From Mytilinidion resinicola (Eukaryota; Ascomycota; Dothideomycetes; Mytilinidiales; Mytilinidiaceae), in contig NW_022985464.1 in NCBI RefSeq assembly GCF_010093595.1, positions 1-36,747 on the forward strand: a stretch of 36,747 nucleotides of DNA. Direction: 5' to 3'. The translations under genes were made by a program, and so were the position numbers. The notes beneath the pieces are model-generated. The model made no database searches. It was not told the origin of the DNA and worked only from the letters and a program-made list of their open reading frames with translations. Below, piece after piece: positions 10,297 to 22,167 of the stretch (within the stretch, counting starts at the first letter, position 1; every line of letters starts with the position of its first letter).

Positions 10297-11079
10297 GGTT
10301 GTATAGCTCTGAGGGCAGCTTCGAGGTGAGGCTCCGAATTGATGTCGAGGACTTGGCGCTAGGAAGTAATGGTATGTGCTTTACGCTAGACCATATTGGG
10401 CATCGTGGGTGAATGTTTCACATTCTTCTGGCATGTTTTCTATCAATGTTATATTGCTACACTAAGGCACAATTGCTGTAGATTGTTTGACCAGTTCTCG
10501 AAAATCTAGATGAGCTGGAGACTGATTCAATTGGCCGACTGGTAATCTCGTTCGAGCACCTCATACATTATCAAGCAAGCATCAACAGAGCGACCAAAAC
10601 TCGGTGAGGGTACAAGCCTCATTCCAAAAGCAATACTTCGGCACCCAATGGCGACTCTCTCTGCAGACGAACTGCAGGTGAAGCCTTCGGATATGTCAGT
10701 AAGTCTGAAGGAGGTCACTGCAGCCGATCTCGGGCAGGAAGAGTCACCAACGACGTGATAAAGAAAACGCCCACGCGTCGGCTGTTGGCCCAAGGGTTTC
10801 CCCACCACCCCACGAACTGCACCCTTCAAAGACGCCGCCCACACATCTCATATCTGCGTCTTTCAACTTCACTCTCTGTCGCTCTTGTCATCTTTGTTCT
10901 CGTGTCATTTTAAGCATCCTCGAGTGACCGCATTAACGACCGAAGCGTCGTCGTCATAGAAATGATAGTCTGAAGGGCTTTGTTATGGGCATCACAAACT
11001 GACTTCAGTGTTGAGAGTTATATTGTGTTGGAAAGAGCTGGGGAGCATTACTATCACGATCAACACCACAGGCCTCGTC
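10297..11079. promoter_or_regulatory. Divergent promoter region snRNP gene / MFS transporter
   Basis: 783 bp between diverging start codons. A frame at 10527-10844 (-) has no recognisable domain and I do not call it. An upstream in-frame ATG for the transporter exists at 11008, but the stretch between it and 11080 is not transporter-like, so it is probably 5' UTR. Confidence 0.4.
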
Positions 11080-12777
11080 ATGTCCCTTTCACCAAATCCA
11101 TCTGTCAGCTCTTTGTCGGCATCGTCATGGAGAAAGCTCAAGCAGCTACATTTCCCTCTCGGCCATGAGCCCAATAAGCCTCCAATTGGGCTCAAATGGC
11201 GGTCCAATACCGCCTTCATCATCACGACGGTCGGTGTGGGCATGTTTACAGACATGTTCCTTTACGGCCTGATTGTGCCGGTGCTGCCATTCATGCTGGA
11301 AGAGCGTGTACACACACCGCCCGCCCAAATCCAAAGTGTAGTATCAGCTATGCTCGCAGCATACGCCGCGGCCTCTATGATAGCGTCTCCGATTGCTGGC
11401 GTGCTCGCGGACAAAATGTCTTCATCTCGGCAGTTACCCTTCCTGTGCGGATTAGCTGCTCTCGCTCTCGCTACTGTCCTCCTCGCTTTTGGCCAGTCCG
11501 TCGCGGTGCTCGTCATTGCTCGATGTCTTCAAGGAGCTAGTAGTGGTATCGTATGGACCGGTGAGTGCTCGCGCCAATTTGTTCTTGTAATGAAAACTAA
11601 TCTTTTACAGTTGGGTTGGCTCTCCTGGTGGAGACTGTTGGACCAGAGAACCTAGGCAAGAGCATTGGAACCGTATGTCTGACTCCACAATCGTGAAGAA
11701 ACACTAACTTACCGTCCTACCAAAACATAGATCTTCAGTGCTGTATCTGTTGCGACTCTTCTTGCACCTGTCTTAGGAGGGATTCTATACGCCAAAACCG
11801 GATATGCCGGCGTGTTCGGTGTTGGCGTCGCCTTTCTCATCATCGATTTCGTAATGAGACTACTTATAATCGAAAAGAGAACCGCGGAGAAATACTACTC
11901 CTCGCCATCATCACCTTCCACAATCCCAGAAGATTACGAAGACGACGACTCTTCACCAACTGAGACCTCACCGCTCCTTGAATCCCCGGCGGAAGAAGAA
12001 GAAGAAGAAGAGGAAGAGGAAGAGGAAGAGTTAGACCCAGCCTACATTCTCCCCACTCCAGCCAACCCCCTCACCCGCACGCTCCCCATCCTCATGTGTC
12101 TCCGCTCCCCAGCGCTCCTAACCGCATTCTTCATCGGCCTCGTCCAAGCCATTCTCCTCGGCGCCTTCGACGCCACCGTCCCGCTCGTCGCCTCCACCCG
12201 CTACGACTTCGACTCACTGAAAGCTGGGCTACTGTTCTTCGCTCTTGCCGCCCCAGAGCTCGTCCTCGGCCCTATCTTCGGGTGGGCCGTAGATCACTAC
12301 GGCACGAAGCCGATCTCTGTTCTCGGATTTGGATATCTGGTCCCCTTACTAACCCTCCTACGACTGCCAAACGACCTCGATGGTCAGACCGGGATCGGAA
12401 AGAATGGACAGATTGCGCTCTACGCCTCTATTCTTGCGCTCAACGGCTGCGGATTAGCGGTCATCAACAGCCCGTCTATCGTAGAGGCTGGTGCGATCAT
12501 CGAGAAGTATTGGAAAGCGAACCCCCGTGCGTTCGGAGAGAGTGGGCCGTATGCGCAGCTTTATGGGATGAACAGTATGGTATGGAGCGGCGGACTGACC
12601 TTAGGGCCGCTCTTGGCAGGTGCCCTGAGAGAGAGGGTGGGCTATGGCGATATGTGTGCTGTGCTGGCTGCGATTTGCGCAGTGGCGGCAGGACTATCTC
12701 TGGTGTATATTGGAGGGAGTTTGAAGGACGTGTTCAAAAAGAGGAAGGAGTCGGCCAATGGACATGGAGAGGCGTAA
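11080..12777 (+). CDS. Major facilitator superfamily transporter (12 TM, DHA1/VMAT-like)
   Basis: Exons are 11080-11560, 11611-11672 and 11731-12777, giving 529 residues; both introns have GT-AG ends and CTAA branch points. The protein has a Ser-rich cytosolic N-terminus, TM1 at about 50-70 (VGVGMFTDMFLYGLIVPVLP, the usual MFS TM1 pattern), a loop motif A-like AGVLADKMSSSRQ, and ARCLQGASSGIVWTVGLALL in the TM4/5 region. A long acidic central loop carries 13 consecutive Glu (residues 269-281), then the second six-helix half with PIFGWAVDHYGTKP. The plan resembles fungal drug:H+ antiporter-1/vesicular amine-type carriers. The substrate cannot be read from sequence. The start at 11080 was chosen over 11008 on composition. 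The upstream promoter is shared with the snRNP gene. Confidence 0.88.
11992..12030 (+). repeat. GAA/GAG microsatellite coding 13 Glu
   Basis: Thirteen Glu codons, first six GAA then alternating GAG/GAA, lie inside the MFS central cytosolic loop. The six pure GAA codons could be length-variable between strains; the interruptions in the second half would slow slippage there. Confidence 0.9.
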
Positions 12778-12860
12778 AGCGATTATGAGCAGGGCACTAT
12801 CGAGCTTGCGACGGGCATACCCCTTGTAGCTTTGGTGCTGCATTATTAAGGGGACGGAAA

Positions 12861-12979
12861 AATCCCAACTCATTGACTGTAGGGCTAGATGGGCATTCGG
12901 TACTCATAGACATTGAAGCAGAATCCCCGCTCCATGACTGTAGGGATATATAGCGCTCGCTACTCATAGAAATGAAGCA
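12861..12979 (+). repeat. Imperfect tandem duplication, period about 61 bp
   Basis: Unit 1 (12861-12921) and unit 2 (from 12922) share AATCCC..CTC, CATGACTGTAGGG / CATTGACTGTAGGG, then TACTCATAGA (12901, 12961) and ATTGAAGCA / AATGAAGCA. It lies just downstream of the transporter stop, possibly in its 3' UTR. No function is evident. Confidence 0.75.
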
Positions 12980-13299
12980 TGGGTGATAATGAATCACTTC
13001 TCTAAGCTTAGCTGTGATGTTCCCCTTCCAGGCTCTACCCTAATGAACCACGAGAACGATACCTCCATTCGTTCACGACTTCCACCCAACACGTCAAACT
13101 TGACTCTAGACGATCAATGCTTGAAGCCTACATGTTCAAATAATTCCACTTGAACGACGACCGATTTCGGACTCGCGCCACTTTTCGCCATGACCCTGTT
13201 CTTCCTCGCCAACAACGTCTGCCTGGCGGCGATCCCAAAGCCCACCCCCATTTCTAATCTCAGGTACCACTATATAAACACTAATATTCTAAGCTGTGG

Positions 13300-13440
13300 C
13301 AGGAAAGTTGCGAAATACTCAATCAGATTCTGACTGGATTAAGACCGTCCCTCTGGGATCCTTTCCTTTTGCTCCCTGGTTTGTGTTTTGGGATTCTAGG
13401 AGGCTGGGCTGTTGGGAATGGTGGTTCGAGATGGGAGCCT
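13300..13440 (+). mobile_element. SINE-like dispersed repeat, copy E
   Basis: Head AGGAAAGTTGCG (13301-13312) identical to copies A and F, core CTTTCCTTTTGC (13361-13372), then a GGTTCGAG B-box-like site (13423-13430). It is shorter than copy B, lacking the A-box/CTCGCC part. The right boundary is uncertain. Confidence 0.45.
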
Positions 13441-13674
13441 GCTTGGCGGCGCAGTGTCTTTTTGCTCGTTTTCTAAAGGGGGCAGCGTCAGGAAGGTTGT
13501 ACACATTCCCGTCATTTGTGTAAAGTTGAGACATATCACCGCTGCATGCGAGAAGACGCCATGAATCTCTAGCACGCATTAACAAGGAGAGAATGCCAAA
13601 AAGAAAGAAATATATTCATGCAATGATTTTTTTTTTTCCTAACGCTATCTACTAAACAGTTCGCACACAGCTCT

Positions 13675-13840
13675 CGAGAAAGCCGCTACTCCATTCGACC
13701 AACCTATTGCAGCAACAAAACAAGCAGCACATCTCAGGCCAGCTTAGCTCGCCGTCGTCTGCCTACGCTAGCGGGTGGACGCTTTCCTTTTGCTGCGTGG
13801 TCATTGCTAGGGAAAGGGAGGTTCGATACTGGAGTATGGT
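13675..13840 (+). mobile_element. SINE-like dispersed repeat, copy C
   Basis: This copy lies in inverted orientation to copy B at 1445-1855. It matches through a GAGAAAGC head, ACCAACC..TTGCAGCAAC, CTCAGGCCAGCTTAGCTC, GCCGTCGTCTGCCTACG, TAGCGGGTGGAC, core CTTTCCTTTTGC (13782-13793) and GGTTCGATACT (13820-13830). It lacks the roughly 35 bases that follow the A box in copy B. This pair is the best evidence that the family is a real dispersed element. Confidence 0.6.
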
Positions 13841-14188
13841 AAAAAAGTATTTTTACACGTGGAAAATGGTAGGTATTATTGCTACAGGACTAAGTCATAA
13901 GTTTAGGCACACGGCTCCACTTTTGCTCACTCCTTACCACTTTGAGGAGGACCCCAGATAGCAAGTCACAGCTTCGTCAAAAGATAGTCTAATCCCCACT
14001 GAGTGTGCCTACACATGGTAATTATTTCGACAGCCTATCGAGGTACCCCAGGCAGTTGCAAGGAATGCCCAAACTTATGGCTTGGTGCTGTATAAGTCTT
14101 AAGAATGTTGAAAGAAAGCTGCTGGAGTGCGCAAAGGATCATCTCTCGGCCTCAGCATACATATACTAACTAAATTATCGCAACTCTC

Positions 14189-14470
14189 AGGAAAGTGGCC
14201 AATGAAAACTTGCTTGCTAGTTAGCAAACATACTATGCTGTTCTTCGGAACTCTTTCCTTTTGGCAGTGGTAGATTCGGTCGGTTTCTTTTGCGCCGGCT
14301 TCAGACAACCACCCGAGAGCCACTTCCGCATCAGAGACACCGCCTGTCCTGGCTCATGGGAGAGGGGCAGTAGTTCGAATACCGATGTGGCTGCTTGCCC
14401 TGACTTTCGTTGATTTTTTTTTATGTTTTGGGGGGTTGGGAGAGAGGACGAAAGGATAGCGGATACCGCC
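14189..14470 (+). mobile_element. SINE-like dispersed repeat, copy D
   Basis: AGGAAAGTGG head (14190), ATGAAAACTTGCTTGC resembling the ATGAAACAAGCAAGC of copy B, core CTTTCCTTTTGG (14253-14264), then AGTTCGAATACC (14372-14383), which reads like a tRNA T-arm B box. A poly-T run (14413-14421) follows, as expected of a pol III terminator, but this alone is weak. The right end is uncertain. Confidence 0.45.
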
Positions 14471-14696
14471 ATACCTTTTTAGAGAATATCTCATCACGTG
14501 AGTATCTCATGTATAACACTGCCACAGCGCAAAGGATGGTGAAAGAACATAGACTTGTATGTTGATATGCTATTTCGAGTGTGCTAATCTCGGATTTCGA
14601 CTCGTGCTACTTGTCATGAATGCAGCACGACGACATCGGTTTGTCCTAAGCCTCAACTCCAAAGGTTATAGACCAACAAATTCACACCCATTCTCT

Positions 14697-14850
14697 AGGA
14701 AAGTTGCGTTATCAAACATGTCCATATACGGAAAGGCATGGCTAGATGGTGCGATTGCCCCGTCTGCTATCCTAGCCTTTCCTTTTGCTCGTTTGTTTGC
14801 TACCCATCAGCATCTGTTATAGATCGAAGAGCTAAAGGTGTAAGATTGCA
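14697..14850 (+). mobile_element. SINE-like dispersed repeat, copy F
   Basis: Head AGGAAAGTTGCG (14697-14708), GGCTAGATGGTGCGATTGCC resembling a degraded A box, core CTTTCCTTTTGC (14777-14788), and ATAGATCGAAG as a degraded B-box region (about 14819-14829). The 3' end is not resolved. Confidence 0.4.
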
Positions 14851-15380
14851 AATATTTTTGACTTTATGGGAAAGGTACGTATACATAGTCTTAGTATTGA
14901 ACATCTACCCAAGCTATATGCTCCCTCCAACAATATCAAACGTCGCCACAGATGCTTCAACATCTCCCGTACCATTCTCACTATGCAATCTAGAAACACC
15001 AGCCTAGCCCCCTAAACCGACCAATCAGCAGGGGTATTTTCATTTCGATATTCTTCGCCGGCCGCGATGCTACGACTCCGAATGCTTCCCTAAGTAACCA
15101 AACGCCGGCGTGGTCCATGCATGTCTTACTATGAAAATATGGTGTGCTGCCCCACAAAAGAGAGACGCCTGGCACCATCGCTATGCAACTGAAAAAATGA
15201 AAGAAAAGAAAAGAACAGGGTGCCCTGATGAGGGATGTAACGACTATGCATGGAGAAAAACGAAGAGAAGTAATAGCAATAGCAAAAGAGAAAACTAGGA
15301 TAGAGATGATGTCAAGGGGAGTCCATCCTCCGCAAGCCATAATCGCGATATGTACATCGCCGGCACTAGGCGAAGCAGGC

Positions 15381-18300
15381 TCAATAGCTGCTCTTGTATT
15401 TCTGGAATATGCGTTAGTAACGGTAGGAGGTAGTCTATGAAGCGGACACTTACATCCTCGAGCTTGCGCCTGCTATCAGGATCGGCAGCATTGCTGAGCC
15501 CGAAGAGCGCGTTACCGACTGCCTTGGTCGTCCCAAGCGCCGGCCGAATGATTACCGTCGGCGCACGCCTCCACACAGCCTTAGCGGCACCACTCGCACT
15601 TCCGCTCTCCATGACTTCTGTAGGAATAGCAATGATAGCGTCGCGAGCCGTCAGTAGATCGCGTTCGAAATGTCGTGCCGCGCCTCGGAACCCAGCCATA
15701 ACACCGAGAGGTTGGTTCGCATAATGCGAAATCGCCCTTCGCTCTTCGTCTGGATCTAGGTCCTCCCATCCATTATCAGTGGAGGAACTAGCATCAGCAT
15801 CTTGTGGCGAGACCAAGCCTTCGATGCCTTCGAGTGCTGTCTGGGCGCCAACGGCAAGCTTAGCCCCCAAGCGTGCCATTCCGATGGTCGTGTTCTTTCC
15901 GAAAGCAAACGCGCCCTTTTGAAGACTTCGAACGATACGCCCATCCTTCTTGTATTCCTGGACGGGGATAACAAAGAGATCCTTGACTCCGCTGCCGACA
16001 TTGACTAGTGACCGCACGCCTGACAAACCAGCGATGATGTTGGGGATCTGGTTCTTGATGACATCCGGGGTCCATATTGCCGAGAGACTGTCGTGCAGCT
16101 TATCGAAACCAGGAATACCGTAAAGAATAGCATGCCGAAGAACAATGTTCGCCTCATCTAGGATGACGAAGTTCATGAACTCTGTTGTGTGTCCAGAGCG
16201 AAGTCCAGCGTAGTTGACTTTCTTCGGCTTATAGTCTAGCTTTATCTGCACGGTGTCGACTTCAACTCGCTGTAAGAATGCAATATCGGGTTTAGCACCG
16301 CTTGGCGTAGCAGTTTCGTCTTTAAACTCGAAGAACCTCGTGATGAAGTCAAGAGCGTCTTGATCAACGTGTAGACGCAGAGGTAAGACAGTGACCTAGG
16401 CAGCGTTAGTCAGAGTAGTTTATTGATTTGGGAGCATGAGCTCACTCTTAGGACAATCTCTGAAGCCGCAAGATCCTGAATAGGCTTTACAGTGAGAAGT
16501 TCCAGGTTGATCATCGGTCTGTCCATTTCACGTTTGCTAGGTTCAATTAAACAGGTCGCAAATTTTCTCCACGTAGAGCTAGGGACGTGGTCAAAGATCT
16601 CGAAGTCCCGAACGCGAACGTTCACTGAACTCTGCGTTTCATCTGAACCAGGAGGATAAATCACGAGGTCGGCGTCGATCCCTCGTAATTCAAACGTGAT
16701 CTTCTTGTGCTTACTGCGTTCGAGCTTGAGTTTCCGTCGTTTAGTCCTAGGCCCTGTCCGCTGCCGGGCTGTAGCTTGGGAAGCTGTCGTTGTCGTAGCA
16801 TAGCTCCCGGTTTCGCTGACTAGGTCGTCAACGTCATGATTGATTTTCTTGTACAAGGCTCCCTTTTCCTCGTTCACTGGGATACTGATCCAAACCGAGT
16901 TAAAGAGGTAGTCTTCTTCAACCATAACATTCGGAGTGTCTTCTTCTAAGCGTGCCGCTCGTCGTTGCCGTCGTTCTTCAGCTCTCTGCTCGATGTTCTC
17001 AACGGCATTTGTAACAGTGTCTCTCGTCTTCGGCCAGTCATAGCCATCGAAAAGATTCCAGATGACCTGCATATCTCGTATCCGCACCTTGAGAGGGCTA
17101 TTGGACGCCTTGAACTCATTCGACAGTTTGTACTGGTTCTTGGTAGAGTCCCATTTGCGTGCGGTACCTTGGTACTCGGAATTTGAGCCAAAGTAGTTGT
17201 CGTCAAAGTCGAAATCTTGCTCCCCTTGCGCGACTTCGTATTGTTCCTGGAAGCTCTCCAGGAGAACGCCAGCTCCACGCTGCCGAACAGGCGGCGGTGT
17301 TGCTAAAGAGTGAAGATCGTCGGCTTCAAGCATACTGTCTCCAATATCTTCCCCAGATGGAATAGAGTCAGGGTTATAGAAGCTCCCGACGTACTCCAGA
17401 TTGGTTGGTACCTCGTCGTCGACGTGATCGGCATCATCCATCGAGAAGCCTTCTCCAGCATCTTCGGCAGAAATAGTAGCAAAGGCGTCTCCCGTGAACG
17501 AATCCATCATAGTTTGGAAGGGCACTACCGTCCGGTACCGCTGGGCGGTACTAGGCGGCATTGGGGGGCTTAGTCCGTTCAGAATTCCGATAAGGGTTTG
17601 GGTAGAATCTGCGCAAGTCTCTAAGACAACTAGATCATTCTTGAACTCCACGTCAATCAATTGCTGGTCTTCTCCAATGCCAGATATGTTCACCATTGCC
17701 TTTGCCGCGGATATGGTACTGAGTAAGACAAACCCACTCCGTTCTAAATCGGTAATCTGTTGATTTCGAAGGTGACTGTGAGGGGTCGATTGAGGAGAAT
17801 CAGCCGTGTCCTCGATGCGATCGATATCATCGATAATAAGGATCGATGCTTTCCTGAGCTCAAGACTAGCAGACAATTTTTCGTTCTTCGGCAACTGTCC
17901 ACTAAGACGTGTATCAGTCAGAACAAAGAGCCCTTTGGAGGGGACTTTGCGAGGGTTTAGCCCAAGAGCACAATCCCGAACCAGAACCTCGATATGTAGC
18001 AGCTTTGCGGAGCGGGAGGATTCTGTCGATTCAGAAGACTGCCGGCTTAGAGCCTTCGGTGAGGCGTTCCCTGTGATAGTTGCTACAGACGAGGCAATTC
18101 CCGCTACCACTTCCTCGATCGTACCGTCCTCAGACAGACCAAGAGCAGCCATGATGGTCGAAACCCGATACTCGAGGCATAAGTTGAACATTTTGACTCG
18201 GAGTGTAGGTTCCATCTCGTCTCCAATGATCCGTGCCATTATCATAGGTAGCTCGTCGAGTGGCCTGAGCGGAGCAACCTCGTCAATCAAGATTTCTTTC

Positions 18301-21300
18301 CCGTGGTTGAGTGCGATCTTTCCGATTTCGACAGCAAATAGCGGAGGAAGCCCCACGTGTGCAAACTGAGTCGAGTAACATTTCAGGTCGACAAATCCAA
18401 TCTTTTCATTGACCATAACACTTCCTTCTAATTGCTTGATTGCGCCCAGGGTCAGAATACCAGGTCGATCATCCTCAGGGAGGTACTTCGTGACCGTGGA
18501 AAGCCGGGCTAGTTCAATGCTAAGATCCTGGAAGATTTCAAGACATCCCAAATCAGACATGCGGACGCCTAAGCCTGCGATGTTAACCCGAATGACAGAT
18601 CCTTTCCGACGTTGTCGAAGTAGTGTATCGATTAGGATATCGCTGTCATTCTCATACTTGTCTTTGGATGGCGTGATGATTGAAAGCAGTCGGGTCAAAT
18701 CCACTTCCTCTGGAGAGAACAGAAATGTGATGTTTAGATCCTTGATCTCGGTGATGAACGGAGGCTCATCTCGGGTGAATTCCAGAAAAGGACCGGTGAG
18801 CTGGATGTCGGAGATCACGATCCTCACATTGCTTCCTCTTACAACCATTTTGACGGAACTTGTCTGCATATGAACAGCACATGTCTTTCCCTTGAGCTGG
18901 AAAAACACATCACCAAGTTTGATACTGACTTTCAGAGCTGAAGTAGAGTCTGGGATAACTGCGGGTGGTGGCGCATCTCCAAAATGAACACCGCGAGGCC
19001 GTTGAGTTGGAGGCGGGGATGGTGATCGTGGCGCTGTTTGGTTCGAGGTAATAGAGTTGCCAAGTTCAAGGACACCACTGAAGCCTCCAAACGAACCCAG
19101 GGCGTCATCCAGCTTTTGAAGGTCGAAAAGAACTTTTATGGGCCGTGTTGCCATATGGAGTCGGCGATCTGAGGACTCGCGCAGCTCGACTTGTATATCG
19201 TGTTCCAGACGATCCCCGGCATGAGCGGATCGCCTCGACCTTGCCCCGGCATCGAAACTTATAATTTGTTGATTTAGAGATCCCAGCAGGAACTTTCCAA
19301 TATTGAGCTTCATGACAGACTCCTTGCCCTTACTTCGACCAGTGATCTGCAACGCTTTCAAGTTGAGCCATAGAATTGCCTCATTTGTGTTGCTGTCAAG
19401 CTTGAAAGCGGGTTGGCTGTGGCTAGCCGCAGTGACCGACTCAGCAATTAAGCGCTCTAACCAAGCAAACGATACTTGCTCAATGGATACTTTGATCAAG
19501 CTTTCTGAACTTGATCGTGGCTGATCTTGAAGGCTCTGTTTCGGGTTGCTTTCTACATTCTGAGGCCCCAGAATGGCTAGGACGCGCTGAGCAAGTTGGA
19601 ACATCATACGACCCGCGGAAATATCCACTTGTGCACAGATCGTTCCAACCTCGACCTCTACTCCAGTGTGGCGCCTTCGTCGAGGCACAGGCATGGGTGT
19701 AGGAGGAGTCCTATCGGTTTTCGAAGGTCTTAAAGGCATAGGAGGGCGACGAGCTTCTGTGGTTTCCGAAGCGCTCTTTCGACGCCTTGAAGCGGTTGAC
19801 TCTGCATAAAACGAGAAGGATCCTGGCATGTCGCGGAAAATAGACTCATCGCCGAATTCAGTTGTTGCTTGCATTCGATCGAGTGAATCTTCTATCATGG
19901 CGCTTTCGCCCATTCCAGAATTTTCGGCACCGGATAGATCGAGAGGAAACCAAACATTGACTTTGTCAATACTTAAGAACGGTTTAGCAACTTTGACGGT
20001 TCCAGAGAACGAGGAGTTAGCGATGCCCGTGGCAGGCGTTCCAGATATGTTTCCTGTGCTTTCGGTGGTGCCCATTCTCGGTGCCGGGCTGATAGCGGCC
20101 GCGATAACACTTGCTCTGCTTCCAGGGCGTGGAGTCTCACATCCATCGTCTCCTTCTGTAGTCACGGGGAAAATAGTCGATGCACTCATTACCGGAGGAA
20201 CTGAACTTAGCTCTTCTGGAGCAGTGCCCTCACTTGATGTCGAAGAGGAATCCCATCCCCCGGGAACATTCAAATGCCGGCTTGCTTGGGTGGGCGCAGC
20301 GCTCATCGCACTCAGGTACATACTTTCGGCTTCCTCGTGGGTAAACATTTTGGATTGTGCCAAGTCTTCCCTAGAAACCGAAGACCCAGAGCTGCTGCTA
20401 GAGTCTCGCCGCGGTGCTTCCGGAGGTGCATCGAGAGCATGGTGTTTCGCAGTGTCCAAATTGTCGGTAGAAGGGAATATTTTCGAGGCAGGATTCGGCT
20501 CGGAGCTGGAGACCGGTCGAAGTTTTGAGTAAGAATCTTTAGAGGAGAGTGCTTGAGGAGCAGGGGCCGTTGCCGAAAGGCGCTGTGGCGCCTCTTTTTC
20601 ATGAATGGAGGCCTCTATTTCATGGCTGGAAGCATTTCCATCGAGAGCCCAGGAAAGCCGTTGCTGCGGCGATGGAGGCGGACCATCGTCAGCCCCCTCA
20701 TATTGAGAGTTCAGAAAACCGTTGTTAGCGACATAGTCTATAATACCATCATCGTTGAACAGGCTACTTTCGCCCCCAAAGTCATAACGCGAGTTTTGAA
20801 CAGATTGGCGAGATTGCCCGAGGGTTTCCGATTGCTCTAGTCCAGCAATGTAACTTCGTCTTCCTTCATAGTCGTCATCAATAGCCGCATCCGCAAATCT
20901 GTCCTCGTCGGTTGACAATATCGAAGCTTCTAAAGGTCGTTCCTCTCGGCGAGAATGTGTGGAGTGGTTAGATTGTGCCAGGCACTGGCTACCACTGGCG
21001 CTAGGAAGCTGATCATCTTCTGCAATTCCTGAGGAATGACCACTGACAGAGGACGAGCTGTTGCTCTTTTGACCTATGGAGATATCGGAACGGGTGTCTA
21101 CCGGCGAGGAGGACCTCGACACTTTAGATAGAGACGCGAAGCTTTCCGGGTCTGATATGAGGCGGGCACAAATGTTCTCTACTCGCATTCGTCGTTTTCC
21201 GTCTCGTGTATCCAGAACCGGAGGTGGTTGAGATGAAGATTGTACCGGAGTCGCCTTTACTTCTGGATCGCCGGACGCCACTCCGTCAATAGAGACTTGT

Positions 21301-22167
21301 TCGACGTGAAGGTTGATCGCAACAGAGGATAGTTCGTCATCGTTCGACTCGCTGGCTGATTCCGGTGGCAAGTCTCCATCAATTTGGATATCGATGTCCT
21401 TCGCGGTAATCTCCAGTCTATCCAAAGCTCCAACGATGTAGTTCTTGAGCATGACTGGTAAACCTATTCCCGTGCCCATTCCAACCTCGCTTTCATCATC
21501 TCCATCTTCGCTAGACATCACAGACTCTTGTAGGTATTCGGACTGGGTGTTCAGCGCTTCCTCGAGCTCTTTGATCTCCTCGGCAGGTTCCTCTCTTAGA
21601 AAAGATTTTGCCAACTCTTCCGCAGTGGGTATGTACTCGTCCTCATCGTCGGACGAAAAGGTGCTTGTGGAATCGGCCAACGCCTTACGTTGGCGGGGCC
21701 CGTCCTGTGGCGGCGCTTGAGCGCTAGTATTGGGGGCTGATCTTGGTCCCGGTTTTGCTCCAGCCTTGGATTTCCCAGATGGTTCCGGTACATCTGGAGC
21801 CAATCTAGCCTGTACTTGGACTCCTTCAATCTCAATAAGTATGCGAGGACTACCAGCTTCCCAGGCCAGTGTAACTCGAAGGTGGGATACGCGGGCTTTC
21901 GAGAGATGTAATTCTTGGGGGAGGTTCAGGTTGAGAAGTGTTATCAGTTTCTGTAGACCCAAGTCAGTAGGGGGATAGTGAAAGTGGATACGGACGGATA
22001 CCGACCTTGACACGCAATCCCACATCGCGAACCTCCAGAGTTGTCCGCTTGCCCACAGCGACGTCGACGAAGTCCGAGGGGTCCTTGTCGAGTATATCTG
22101 CATGGCGGAGCGCGTAGAGGAGTATCCTCTTCCCTATGGACGAAGATATGGTGGTAAAGAAAGCCAT
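15381..22167 (-). CDS. ATG2: Autophagy-related protein 2 (ATG2), lipid-transfer protein
   Basis: Exons are 22006-22167, 16446-21950, 15454-16395 and 15381-15401, giving 2209 residues. ATG2 is a rod-shaped chorein-type lipid-transfer protein that bridges ER exit sites and the growing phagophore, with ATG18 and ATG9. The N-terminus (residues 1 to about 130: [39 protein letters not shown]) is the chorein region. Residues about 130-690 are Ser-rich and probably disordered. Long beta-rich segments follow. Near the C-terminus the ATG2 CAD-type block reads [40 protein letters not shown] and [15 protein letters not shown], then [20 protein letters not shown]. Introns are 55, 50 and 52 bp. The last exon, 21 nt, encodes only KYKSSY and restores the family's RRKLED-KYK ending; without splicing the frame runs into an unrelated tail. 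Confidence 0.96.

Larger units (their letters stand above)
12980..15380. other. Gene-free repeat-rich interval
   Basis: 2.4 kb between the MFS gene and the 3' end of ATG2 without a supported gene. It contains repeat copies E, C, D and F listed separately. The segment GAATATCTCATCAC (about 14484-14497) also occurs at about 944-957 next to the left transposon relic, so more old repeat debris is likely. About 15000-15380 is the downstream flank of ATG2. Short open frames here have no recognisable product. Confidence 0.6.

Noticed and set aside
10527..10844. 105-codon frame on the minus strand
   Set aside because: Lies in a divergent promoter, no recognisable motif, unremarkable composition.
14340..14390. 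Possible tRNA gene (AGTTCGAATACC resembles a T arm)
   Set aside because: No acceptor stem, anticodon arm or A box at tRNA spacing can be folded; it fits the repeat family instead.
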